NCBI GenBank assembly: GCA_964036155.1
Contig: OZ038423.1
Span: 26,365,249 to 26,429,248 of the forward strand
Direction of reading: 5' to 3'
Length of the DNA stretch: 64,000 nt
Source: Diploscapter coronatus
Taxonomy: Eukaryota > Nematoda > Chromadorea > Rhabditida > Rhabditidae
The notes beneath the pieces are model-generated. The model was not told the DNA's origin. It saw only the letters and a program-made list of their open reading frames with translations, and made no database searches. Each line of letters begins with the position of its first letter. The first letter of the stretch is position 1. The translations under genes and the position numbers were made by a program. Positions 53,321 through 64,000 of this stretch are shown in pieces.

Positions 53321-55401
53321 AGGCCAAAAGTGGGTTCGTAATACGAATAAAAATACCACTTTCGATTACAGAGAACCAACTGCCCGTAACCCACCCCCAA
53401 GTGATTTGTATACCGATACCTCTAGTTTTCGTAGCCCATTCGCCTCAACCACTGCCAAATCCGACCGAAGCTGTTAGAGCTGCTTTCAGAGTACGGGCTA
53501 TTTCAAGAGGCGTCTTCACGAGTTATTTTCAGAACATCGAGCCAACATTCTGCCTGAGTTCCTCTGGATCCTCCGAGTCTTCGGAGGGCATATGCGCAGA
53601 TTTCAATAGCAAGGATTCACAGACTTCATCTCCAACCGATGCAATGTTCTCGTCGTCCTTCAGATCGAACTCCTTCTTCGGCAACATCAACTACCAGTAC
53701 GATTGTGACACGCTGACTAAGAACAACAATTCTTCGTAAGACACAAGGAGCTAGCAAAATTTAACTTCGGAAGTTTAGACGGTCCTACTCTGTTCCCAGA
53801 AGCGTCTACTCTCCGCTTCAGCGATCCAGTATCTTCGACAATCAAATAACTCCGAGGAAAACGCGAATCCCGGGTTTGATGAGTCAAAGTTTATCGACTG
53901 GTCAGGCCACGTATGCGCCTCTTAATAAATAAAAAAAATATCACTAAATTCAGGCGATCTCGACTTTCTAGTCGAGGAGTGAGCTCCGAGCCGGCAGCCG
54001 GATCGCGGGAGCAATTATGCGATGACGTCAGACCGATCAAGGACGACGTCAAGCAGCTGCTGGAACGGAGCAGGCAAAAGACGCCGATTCGTGCGAGTGG
54101 ATATGATCCCAGGTAGAGTAAATAGCGAATTTCCCATATTATTAACGCGCAAAAGAGGTTGTTGGTCGAGCATAGAGGGGATAAGCATGCTCTGACAATC
54201 TTCGATGGAACAGTATGTTCAATAAAGAGTTAGAGCGTTTCCTCTGCGTGCACCAGCTCTCAATGACCGCTTTTTCTGCGACACTAATAAAAATTCTAAT
54301 TTCAGATGCATCTTCCCAATCAACAACCACTACGGCCGGATGACAATGTCAGCATCCGCAGTGTCTCAGCGTCAATCCGTTTCCCCGACGCCGAGGAAGC
54401 CTCGACTTCTTGAAAAGCGACCCCAACTCTCGAGACACCAAGAGTTCATTATTGCACCTCCAAACGCAAACATCCACAACCATCAACTCTCCTTACTGAT
54501 CAACGAAATCAACGATTTTGTATCAGCAGGTAGGGTAGAAAGAACTAGAAGAATATTTATAAAAATTTTCAGATCGACTCAGAGACTGCTCCGTCGCACC
54601 CCAGAAGAAACAACGCGATCTTCGGGTGAAGACGTTCAATCGAAGGAAGAACATTCACGGTACGCCCTATCTTTCTCGAACTTACAAAGGAACCCCCCAG
54701 AGTGTGTACTCGAACTTCTGGTTGAGATCTACATAACTGAAGTACTCGATAAGCTAGGAAAGTCGATATGAAAATCATGGATCCATATGCGGTTGCGCAA
54801 TTTGCACGCATACGAATGTACATTTTCCTTGGTTAAGAGACCGACCTCAAAAATTCGATAAAATCGGGCGTGAATATGTTTCAAAGCTGCTTTCACAAAA
54901 GTCGCTCAAAATAATCTTCTCTATCATTGACATAGATTTGGAGATATTTTAGTGGATCTCGAAAAATCGGAAGTTAAGGGGGAGCTTTATGTGAAAGTGA
55001 AAAAATTCGAAGTTCGCTGAGCAAAGCCCAAACTCTATCCAACTTTAGGTGGATACGACCCAATCAGCATGGAGATGTTAACGCGATGGTGCCGGGTGAC
55101 ATATTGTTCTTGCTTGATATGCCGAGGAACAGAACGATTGAAGGGGTTGATCAAGAGGTTGGAGACTCTCTCCAGTAGAAAATTTTAAGCTCTTTCCAGA
55201 TGCTCCCAAATTGGAAAGAAGTCCGTCGTCAGACGTCCACGGTGTAGGTGCTCCGACAACAAGTCGATGAAGAAGGATGAAATCACCAAGTTGCCCAATG
55301 CTCAGAAAGACCAGCTTCTCTACAACAACCTTTACAACCTAGCAGTGATCTTCGCAGCCCTAGCATTTCTCTTCAGGCTCTTCCTCTATTTATTCAATTA
55401 G
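53317..55401 (+). CDS. Unrecognised Ser-rich, tail-anchored protein
   Basis: Several exons join in one frame. The N-terminal half is disordered and Ser/Arg-rich (SSSGSSESSEG, RRSRLSSRGVSSE, DDVKQLLERSRQK, SPTPRKPRLLEKRP). A more conserved-looking block follows: LSLLINEINDFVSADRLRDC, QRDLRVKTFNRRKN, then GYDPISMEMLTRWCRVTYCS and a second Cys cluster RRPRCRCSD. It ends with a single membrane segment, LAVIFAALAFLFRLFLYLFN, directly before the stop, so it is predicted to be tail-anchored. The last exon has strongly C-ending codons, supporting this frame. The earliest start is ATG 53317, which overlaps the klp-11 stop (ATGA); a later start at 53640 after a TTTTCAG acceptor is also possible. AATAAA is at 55571. 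I do not know the family. Confidence 0.6.
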
Positions 55402-55608
55402 GCAGTGGTTGTGATTGTAAATACAAAATCTTAGATTGAAAAGGGTGGGTTACATGCAATTCTTCAAAGATTGGATATTTATTAGATTGTAACATAGGAA
55501 AAAGTTACGTTGCGGGCTCTCAACATTGTTTCCTTGATTGATTGATCTATTATTGTGTGAGATTTACAAAATAAAGAATGTTTTAAATTTGAATACATTT
55601 TCAAATCG

Positions 55609-55931
55609 ATGGGGCTTTATCGTTTCCACGTGAGCTTATCCCGCTACTCGTCAAATTTTACTAGTCCGTTGAAACTTGTCAACGCTTTGAAATGTGCATT
55701 CCGGTTGTCGTTATTCTTTGTGAGTCAGTTCTTTCGAGATTTGTCAAAAATTCATCTAGATTTCTCCCTAACTTCGACTTTCGTGGCCTCGAGAGTTCTT
55801 CACCCTTTCAATCGTCGAACGGTACTTTCTTCGCAGTGGATTTAAATTTATAGCTGAATTTTCAGGCCCAATATCCTGATCCAGGTCTGGGATTCTCCGA
55901 CAAAAGTGCGAGTCGGGAAAATGCGCTCTAG
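55609..55931 (+). CDS. Possible small two-exon gene
   Basis: Exons 55609-55821 and 55866-55931 join in phase to 92 residues starting MGLYRFHVSLSRYSSNFTSP and ending FSDKSASRENAL. Donor ACG|GTACTT and acceptor TTTTCAG are good. No known domain. It may be chance; 56146-56398 contains another open frame after an ATTCAG acceptor that could belong to the same transcript. Confidence 0.25.
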
Positions 55932-57311
55932 TACGCGATGCAGTGTCGCTACGCCGCTTTCCCAAAGGAATAACTCGACGCGCAACAGGCCTATTATATA
56001 ATAGTAAAATTTGAACCAACTCGAAGAAGACATTCCAACATACCAGCATTTCGAAAATAAATGCATGGAAACTGTAGAGAGCAAGTTTTCCTACCTAGTC
56101 TTAGTATGTTGGAACGTCATTTCCTAATTGTAAAATTTTGAAACAATGCGATGTTTCAAAATGATGCCTAAAATTCAGGCGCTCCTCAAAATCGGCTGGT
56201 TCCAAAAGCGGCAACACGATCCGAACGCGAAGGCGCAAAACCCTGATATCCTAAATCTGTCCTCTGCGACGATGCCTCCATTCAAAGACTTATACGATTT
56301 CTACAATCAGCCAAATTCAATCATTAAGAAAGACGCTAATAAATCTACTCGTTCTTTGCAAGTTGTGTTATTTCTTATCGTTCAATTGAACGCTTGTTGA
56401 TTTGATCTATGATATGATAAGATGAACTACTAAAGAAAAACAACCCAATAAAGGTCATAGAAGTATCTCGAAAGTTCGAAGTCAAAATATGAGTATTTAA
56501 AGATTATTTTATGAAATTGGACCTAGATAAGGCAAAGCTATGGTTTCTGCTTTTACTGAATAAATATCGGATAAGCTGAAGATCGAGACAGAATAGTTCC
56601 GAATCTCTCATGTCATTTGTTAAATCTCAACTCATGTGGAGCTCTAGCTTCACAATCCATATTTTGCTAATTTAAGATCGCTGTGTCTTCATAGAATGCT
56701 TAGGCTGTTTACACATCACGAAATTGACCGACAAATATGTGGCGTCTTTATTTCACCTTTCATCTGTGACGTATGAAGTTCATCGATATGACAACAACCG
56801 ACACCTTGCTTGTCTTACCAATACTATTTCTCTTTCCTTTCCCACCTCATGGTGTCCATTTGTGGACATTCTAAATATTACCAATGATAAAATAGCGTAA
56901 TGAAAATAAAGGTCACCAAGCAAAAAACTGATTTTGTAAGTAGCTTACTGCAGAAGAAGTTAGCATGCCAGAGAAGTTTGCAAGCTGTTTTGGCTGAATA
57001 TACGGTAATAGCATTATTTTGTCCATAGACTATCAAAGGAATAACAAATATACACATGGTTTTAATTTGTTTTCATTTTTTGCAAGATTTATCAAATCTC
57101 ACGTAGCGATCCAAATAGGGAGATCTGTGCGATTCAGATTTATTTGTCACTGACAAATTCACGTCTTCAGAATAACTTTCACCTTGACTCCGCCCCCGAT
57201 GTCTATTTTTAGCGTTTCCGGTCGAGTTTCTCAAGGTTCAAAGGCGAAGATCCTCGTTGAGGCGATAGGAAGTGGGCGGAGTCAGCGTCTCAGCGGAATA
57301 TGCCCAGTTGC
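55932..57311. other. Mostly non-coding stretch
   Basis: Apart from the open frame at 56146-56398 (KIGWFQKRQHDPNAKAQ, unsupported), no gene is seen. The last 130 bases are the promoter of the DUF3050 gene, with two GGGCGG / CCGCCC boxes at about 57188 and 57275. Confidence 0.35.
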
Positions 57312-57319
57312 TATAAAAG
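57312..57319 (+). promoter_or_regulatory. TATA box of the DUF3050 gene
   Basis: TATAAAAG lies 70 bases before the ATG, in GTTGCTATAAAAGCTCG. This spacing would place transcription start near 57345 and a short leader without a splice acceptor, so the gene is probably not trans-spliced. Confidence 0.6.
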
Positions 57320-57381
57320 CTCGAGAATTGCTAACTTGGACAAAGCAGTTCATTCAACTGATTTAACAAGGAATCTTCAAG

Positions 57382-58874
57382 ATGACCCCCACTGCGCACA
57401 GCGACTTCCAACTTCCCAAAAGGGCTATTGAGCGATTGGAAAAGCGATTGGAGCCTCTCAGGTGCCATTTCTTCTACTTCCGCCACCTTCAACGAAATTT
57501 TCCAGAAAGAAACTCGAGAAGCACCCACTGTACGCCGCAGTCCAAAGTGTCGATGATCTGCGGTACTTCATGCAGGTAGGCTCATTCACATTCATTTTGT
57601 ATTGATGGTCCGATTCCAGAACCATGTGTTCGCCGTGTGGGACTTCATGTCTCTGCTGAAGGTTCTTCAGCGCCATCTGACCTGCGTCGACATTCCCTGG
57701 GAGCCGAAAGGTTTCCGAGAGAGCAGACGACTCATCAACGAGATCGTCCTGGGAGAGGAAAGCGACTTCGTTGGCGGACAGAACATTTCCCACCTCGAGC
57801 TTTACCTAGACTCGATGAAGTATGCCAAGGCGGACACTGCCGTCTTTGAAAAGGTAATTTCTTCGGCCTCTTTATTTTTATCGATAAAAATTGCAGTTCA
57901 TGCACACGATCTGCAAATCGAGTGACTACACTGAGAAATCGCTGGAAGCTGCTTTCGCGGAGGCGAAGTCGCCCAGGCCTGCCGCAGAGTTCGTCAAACG
58001 AACCTTTGAGTTCATTCAATCTGGCAAGGTCCATATTGTCGCTGCTGCATTTGCCTTTGGTCGCGAGGTACAAAATATGATTTTTAACAACCCTTCTTCA
58101 AGAACCTTATTCCAGGACCTTATTCCGCTGATGTTCACTGGTCTCCTGCGAGATATGAACAAGGGACTGGGCGGAATTCTGGACACGTTCATCGTCTACC
58201 TGGAGAGACACATCGAAGTGGATGGTAAGGATAGTGGCCACCAAGCCACGCTCCTTTTACGAGGCGCAAATGTCTAACCATTTTGTTTAATCCCCAATTA
58301 TCGCTAATTGACATATCTTTCATAACTGAATTGTACCTACTATAAAATTGTAAAATTCAACGATACTCTTTCAAGTGGCGATATTGACTTTTCCAGAAGT
58401 TCGCAATAGAGGTCCGTAATTGCGCGTCAAATACAAAACATTATTTGAAAACGACTTTTTTAAATCGATGCAAGATTTTTCATAAAATAATCGACATAGG
58501 TGATATCTAACTCCTGTATAAAAACTTCGAAAATCCTAGAACGTGGAACTGTAAAAATAAAACATTTCGAATTTAATGAGGTTCGATATCGTTTACGAAT
58601 CAGCGAAATTCGAAAGAAACTCTACTAGCATGAAGACTTAGACCCCCTTTTCATAATAAAAATGAAAAAGAACCGCAAAATATTTTTTTAAATTCATTGA
58701 AAATCTCTAGGTGAGGATCACGGCCCAATGTCACTGCGTATGATGGCAGAAGTTTGCGGCGGCGAAGAGGACCCTCGTTGGGACGAAGCTATCGAGGCTG
58801 CCGTCAACGCCCTCCAAGCTCGAGTCGACCTGTGGGATGGAGTCGTCGCAGAACTTAATAAGAGAAAGCAATGA
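57382..58874 (+). CDS. DUF3050 family protein (heme-oxygenase-like fold)
   Basis: Six exons (57382-57461, 57506-57575, 57620-57853, 57897-58067, 58116-58224, 58711-58874) join in phase to 275 residues, a full-length family member. Features matching DUF3050 as I know it from bacteria: [96 protein letters not shown] and [12 protein letters not shown]. The fold is all-helical and related to heme oxygenase and TENA proteins. The conserved His and Glu residues ([31 protein letters not shown]) suggest a di-metal or small-molecule site. The substrate is unknown. Acceptors and donors are normal nematode types, so the gene is fully adapted to the host. AATAAA is near 58991. Confidence 0.85.
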
Positions 58875-59286
58875 ATTTACGTTTACTCTTTTTTAATTTC
58901 ATTATTTGTATGCATTTTATAGTCCAGAGTTTCACTTTATTCCACTTTACCATCATTTAGTCTAGCTATTTATATATTTTATACAGGACAGAATAAAGCA
59001 TTTATTTACAAACATGTAACTTATGAAACGAAATGGCGCATTCGGAAACAGGCGGTGATAGGGAAATGCTACAAAATTTCAAATTTAGCAAATGAATTTG
59101 GGATAAAAGCTCAAACTTGAAAACCATTTTCTCCTAGCTATTTTTTCCAAGCAGATGTTAAGCGGTTCTACTAATTCATCTGCTGGCTTGCGCAAATACT
59201 CGTTGTACTCTATATCATCATTTCCTCTTAACAAAAAATCGATAAAATGTGGGCAGAGTATGGAAATCGTAAATGCAGGATTGGGT

Positions 59287-59523
59287 TCATCTGTTGACGA
59301 AGCTGGCGTTCTCATCGAGTTTCGTCATCTGCTTCGCGGAAATGCCGCTTCTGGAAATCACTTGATGAAAATACAATTTTGCAGACAAATTCTAAGCAAA
59401 TGAAGAGGATCAAGCTCAAAAAATTTCCATAATTTGTAATTTACCTACGGATTACTAACGCTCGATAGAGCTGGTGACACTTGGGTCGCTGGAGGCATGC
59501 GTCGGCACAGATAATGCTCGAAT
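59287..59523 (-). CDS. Possible 3' exons of a small Cys-containing protein
   Basis: Minus-strand exons 59445-59523 and 59287-59350 join in phase and read SIICADACLQRPKCHQLYRA then SGISAKQMTKLDENASFVNR and stop. Acceptors TTTGCAG and TTTCCAG are good. An upstream exon near 59620-59660 (SRCSKHKILK) is possible, but I found no start codon or family. An alternative 76-residue open frame at 59085-59315 overlaps it. Confidence 0.25.
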
Positions 59524-59900
59524 CTGCAAAATGCTCTAGTCATACTTGTCTACATTATTTGTTGAAAATTGTACGTTACTGCTCACATTCGCACCCTAAT
59601 TAGTCATAATGATTTTCACCTTCAAGATTTTATGCTTTGAACACCTCGAATCTGAAGTGGGCGAAAACATGCAATTAAAAGCATGGAAAAAGCAAAATAT
59701 GGACGAAATTGTCAAAGTAGCAGGTGATAATTTTTCGCAAAATGATCGAAATGGACATATATCATTTGAATTGTAGACTTACTGAAAAAAGCTGCAAACT
59801 TAAGAAAGAAGCCTTGGAAACCTAGTCTACATCGAATATTTCTCACGAACCCACTCTTGCTATTTAAACAGTTCCTGGTGATTAATGAATACGCGAAAAA

Positions 59901-60913
59901 TTACCTAATAGTCAAATAGAGTAGGGGCATGGAGAAGGGATAGAGAAACAAGTGTATCAGTTGAATAGGCATTGACAAGTCCCGCACTTCGTTTGAGTTA
60001 AAACCCTCGAAGTTTGTTCCTATCAGAACTAAAGTAGCCATAATGGTAATCTGAAAGTACATAACTAAAATTTGAGAAATACGATAAAAATGATCACCAA
60101 ATTGTAAATAATCAGCGTCAAAGCTCGGATCCTCGTGATTAATAATTGTTGGGTCTGGGGAACGTTCTTATTAGTGCCAATGTGAAAATTGACCCGCAGC
60201 AATAGGTAAATTTGCAATATGGGCAGTAGGAAAAACGTGAAAATATCGACGATGAAGAATAGAATCGTCCAAATGGCTAACAACGGGATAGCGTCAAATG
60301 AATACGCGACGTCATAAGCGTAGGATAAAATACTGATTAACAGCCCTATTCCAAGCGCTATGTTGGCGTACTTTCGGGTCTTGGCCCTAAATTTTTAGCT
60401 TCCTTTGAAGCTAGAGGTCTTTGCTTACTTATCCGACTTCTTCTTCATCAGATACCTGCGATATTCGACTACGGAAATGAGTGTGAGAATATTCACAAGT
60501 GATCGTGGTAACAGTAGTAGGAGCATCTCAATAAATTTCACTACGAGACCTAAATGAATTTATCATCTTTAAGGATTAAATTAGTCTGTTTACCTATTTG
60601 TTTTTCATTCTGCTCATTTTTGGCTTGAGCAATTAGGAAAGTAACTCCCACGTGGATGATGCAGGCGATATAAAATGCTATTGATAAATGGAATAATAGG
60701 GAACTTAGCACGCCAATAAAAGTCTAAAATAATTGCATCACTTTATATATATATGTTTATATTATAAATATATCGACTAACTTTATTATGTTTTGTTCCA
60801 CGGTTCATGAAGATTTGTAGGGACAAAAATGCGTATAGTGGGAGACAGGCACCGCATTGTATCAGGAATGGTAGTTCAAGCGTGACGAAATATCGATCAA
60901 AATATGTTGACAT
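59901..60913 (-). CDS. Nematode 7TM receptor, family undecided
   Basis: Read on the minus strand from ATG 60913, the first exon (60782-60913, MSTYFDRYFVTLELPFLIQC) and four or five more encode about 290 residues with seven hydrophobic segments, such as GVLSSLLFHLSIAFYIACI, MLLLLLPRSLVNILTLISVV, LAIWTILFFIVDIFTFFLLP and LIHLFLYPFSMPLLYL. The third is followed by EYRRYLMKKK, in the place of the DRY motif. The pattern is that of a chemosensory GPCR of the nematode superfamilies, but no class-specific motif is clear, so I leave the class open. The last residues before the stop at 59901 (LTIRstop) could instead be a donor leading to one more exon. Confidence 0.68.
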
Positions 60914-63900
60914 TATCTTAACTGTTTTTAAATAAGCATAAAATATTTAAGCTAAGAAATATCGACGAAATTTAATAATTGAAACGACACGTGTATTTCG
61001 AGCGCTTTAAAAGCTATTTGAAACGCATGTAATATTAATGAGACCTTGACAGGTTGTACTGATAACAGAACTTCGAGATAAAACCTATTTTAATCGAATC
61101 ACAGATTTCGAATTTCCAAACTTAGAGAAGTACGAGCGATGTTTCTGAATATTGAATGAGTATGAAATGGGCTGTAATTTTCGATAGAGCAAGGAAGTGT
61201 CTTCGGGGTTCCAATTATGTTAGTAGGTGATCTATAGCAAATGAGTGATGATAATTACGGTTTATAAAATAGAAACTCTGCATTTTTCTAGAAAATGATA
61301 AATGATGACTCGGAATTCCTGCTTATTGATAATGTTTGGAAGTCGAGAATTTGGGAAAATCGAAAAAGCTTCACTGATAGCATTCAAGAGTAGACCTGAT
61401 GATGTTTGGCAATAGAGCATCTTTTAAGAGCGGCGCAGATTTATCATAGCAAATAGCGATAATAAGTGAATAGCTACAATCCCGTAGGAGCTCTAAATGC
61501 TTCGATAATAACTCGAACATTTATTCTCAAGAGAGAAATTACAAAGGAGAATATCGTGAAATGTATTCAACATTCACGATTCTGGCTCTAACCACCCCCT
61601 GCGTCAGAAATTCGGGAGCACAAATATTTTGATTTCAAATGAGCACCAAAGTTCACGGACTTCTAATGAAAAGTACATTGCTGCAAATACACTTATACAT
61701 ATTATTTAATAAAGTATTAATAAAACGATATTAAAAGATCATTTGTTAATATCTACAATAGAATAGAACAGTGTAGGTACGCAGAGGAGAGTGGCATAAC
61801 TCTTCCACCCTTCAATATAGGAGCGTTTTCTCTGCATTCTAGCCTCTGATTGTGAGTATTGATTTTTCACTGTGTATTGTTTTATTTAGTGAATAAAATT
61901 GGTTTATTTTATAGGAAAAATAAAATTAATTCATCAGCAAAGATTAAAATAAAAATTAACAAACTATACCCTGCCCTCAGCCTTTTGGGCGGGGCTGCGA
62001 AGCGACCCCGCGCCAAAGGCTGCGGGCAGGGTGTAATTACCTTTGTTTTATAACAGAGATCATTTAATTTCAGCATGTCCTATGTTTGAATTGCACGAAG
62101 ATTTCAAACAGGGATCAAAATAGAATGACTCCTCTGGCCGCCTAACTCGTTGATAAATTACCGTATGTCGTATAATAAGCTACAAATTCACTCATAAATG
62201 TCGACGAATCTTTGGAGATGCTAGGAAACTACGAGTTGGGCCGTTTTCGGAGAGTTTCAGCGAAAAATTTCACTTACAAAATGAAACTATCAAATATGTA
62301 TTTCCGGTTACTTGACGTTTAAACTTAACCTTTTAGAAATTGTATCACCTTAAATGACATATCTTAGTCTGAATGCCATGTCATAAGTATGCTTTGCATC
62401 TTAATTAAAAATCAAAAGATTAGCTAAAAGTTAAAATGTATATTAAAATTTATATATTTGTGCTTAAATACACTATTTTCAAATGTGGGATGGAATTCTG
62501 AACTCTTCACCTTCAAAATAAACAATTGTTTGGCGCTTCGGGGAATTTCCCGGTTTTAATCGGTCTGAATATGCCGTATTTAGGCCTGCAGAATATCGAA
62601 TTTCTCCAATTCATTCATTCACAAATTAATTCCTCTGCGTCTCTCTCAATGACTAATGATTAAGGATAAAGAGATCAAAACACTAATCAAATGAATTTCA
62701 GTTGACTGAGAATCAGCCGGTCATTCTCATTCTCATTATGGACAAACTCTCTACATGTTTAACCTCCTCCTTCTACTGTGATTAAGGATAGGAACTCTGC
62801 TAGTATTTTTGGTGGATTTCTTCCGTTGAAATCACTCACGTTGGGATAATCCACTGTGTGTCTGACTCCTCCTGTGTTGAAGGATAAGAATTCTAACCAG
62901 TCTGTTCTCTAGATTTCGAAGTCATTCATTCATCTCTTCCCTCTCGTTCCTGATTATCCGAAACATTCTCACGCATCTCGCGTTTGCAAACGGGAATCTA
63001 CGAGAGAAAAATCGGGGCGCAAATTCATTGACAATTTGTTGCGTAAACTCTGGATGATGTTTACTTTTTTCGAATTGTTCTTTTCATTTATTTAAATTTA
63101 TAAATGGTATTTCTATTTCTCCAAAAATTTTTAGATGTGTTAAGGAAGAAATCTTCAAATTGCCCTCAATCATTTTCGCGTGGGAGAGAAAATGTTTGGT
63201 TTAGAGGGAAAATGATGGCCAAGATCGAAAATATTTACGTTATACTGATCATCTTTTGTTCTCATACTGTCAAAACTCAGACAGTATTTATTTATTTACT
63301 CAAAATGATTTCGATTTGGTCAGAATGTTTGATTTTCGAACTTTCGTCGATTATTCTCGGGGTGAACTCTCATTTGTACTGTATTTTGAATTCTCATCAT
63401 TTTAAATTTCTGTGATTCTAAAATTCTCCAATTTTCTTCAATTTTCCTGGTCCTCCCGAACATTTAGACATTTAGGGGTGGGGATATTAAAATTGCAAAT
63501 TGTGTCCAGAACTAGTAATATTGCAAATGGTTGTGCATCCGTTTTCATATTAGCAACACATATTGAAAATTCTGAACCCTTATTCTACGAGACCATTTTG
63601 ATCCTGTGCAAATACACATCAGATTTTATTTCCTTAAGATTTAAAATCTGTTTAAAATTGAATTTAAAAATTTTTCTAATTCGATAATAACAGTCAAGTA
63701 ATTTTCGCGAAGTGCGCGTTTCCGAAAAATTGCGCCTCTACATTTTCCTGCTGCTGTTTCCTCTGGGCGATCTTTCGGCCGCTTCCGATTCGAATTAGGC
63801 ACCCCGATGACCGTAGTCCTTAACAATAGCCTGCGCATCTAGGCCCATCAACGCTGTGCCGTATCCGGTTTATCTTAGAATTTAACCTATCTTTCAACAC

Positions 63901-64000
63901 TACAGCTTTTTTCGTGGTAGAGTGATGCGAAAATTTCTTAAATTGGAAGTATTGGGAGAAATTTTGGACGTGGGCCAAACTTGCCAGTAATTCTTTGCGG
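60914..64000. other. No gene seen to the right edge
   Basis: AT-rich DNA with a GC-rich foldback at 61967-62034. Around 62650-62920 a unit resembling TGATTAAGGATA with CCTCCT blocks recurs with about 120-base spacing (62661, 62780, 62880), probably a degenerate tandem repeat. A basic minus-strand open frame near 63660-63810 could be an exon of a gene off the right edge but has no clear splice support. Confidence 0.4.
61967..62034. repeat. GC-rich foldback palindrome
   Basis: TACCCTGCCCTCAGCCTTTT and, on the other strand, TACACCCTGCCCGCAGCCTT form the two arms; the tip is GGGGCTGCGAAGCGACCCC. About 31 bases per arm pair with two small gaps. It is roughly 75% GC inside DNA that is about 70% AT, so it looks inserted. 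Confidence 0.7.

Noticed and set aside
53361..53473. Alternative frame REPTARNPPPSDLYTDTSS in the first part of the tail-anchored gene
   Set aside because: It looks protein-like but hits a stop when joined to the next exon, whereas the neighbouring frame continues in phase.
61859..62053. 64-residue open frame across the GC-rich palindrome
   Set aside because: Its readable part is only the palindrome translated; no start context and no conserved family.
63104..63415. 103-residue open frame near the right edge
   Set aside because: Composition typical of AT-rich non-coding DNA (many Phe, Ile, Lys), no motif and no splice signals.

Overview
The window is animal DNA from a free-living-type (rhabditid) nematode. 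The genes are split by many short AT-rich introns, mostly 40-60 bases, ending in a TTTCAG-like acceptor. Several start codons sit a few bases after such an acceptor with no upstream coding exon, as expected for spliced-leader trans-splicing. The gene set is nematode: an SRE-class chemoreceptor, a second 7TM receptor, HTZ-1, WAPL, UNC-43/CaMKII and KLP-11 kinesin-II. From memory, wapl-1, htz-1, unc-43 and klp-11 are all on chromosome IV of C. elegans, so the block looks like a piece of the same ancestral chromosome. I could not assign a species.

Layout. 1-0.7 kb: end of an unidentified minus-strand gene running off the left edge. 1.8-3.9 kb: sre chemoreceptor (+). 4.5-10.0 kb: wapl-1 (-), head to head with htz-1 (+, 10.7-11.8 kb). 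13.0-14.5 kb: a PIH1-domain dynein/R2TP assembly factor (-), head to head with a large, divergent, MH2-only SMAD (+, 15.2-19.5 kb). 19.7-29.5 kb: ten kilobases with no convincing gene, holding a mariner-type MITE, a tRNA-derived SINE with perfect target-site duplications, and probably the unc-43 promoter. 29.9-46.1 kb: unc-43, CaM kinase II, with many alternative exons. 48.9-53.3 kb: klp-11, the KIF3B-type subunit of ciliary kinesin-II. 53.3-55.4 kb: an unrecognised tail-anchored protein whose first ATG overlaps the klp-11 stop. 57.4-58.9 kb: a DUF3050 gene, a family I know mainly from bacteria. 59.9-60.9 kb: a 7TM receptor (-). 61-64 kb: no gene seen.

The two best biological leads are in unc-43 and the DUF3050 gene. 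unc-43 contains an internal first exon (40272-40545) encoding a membrane-spanning N-terminus. It has no splice acceptor in front of it and it joins in phase to the linker and association domain. That would give a kinase-less, membrane-anchored CaMKII hub protein resembling vertebrate alpha-KAP. The same gene has two 73-base, phase-matched versions of the exon that carries the catalytic-loop HRDLK. The DUF3050 gene is intron-containing with its own TATA box and looks like a domesticated transfer. Non-coding DNA holds at least four dispersed element families, described below. All exon joins were read by eye; no transcript or database evidence was available.
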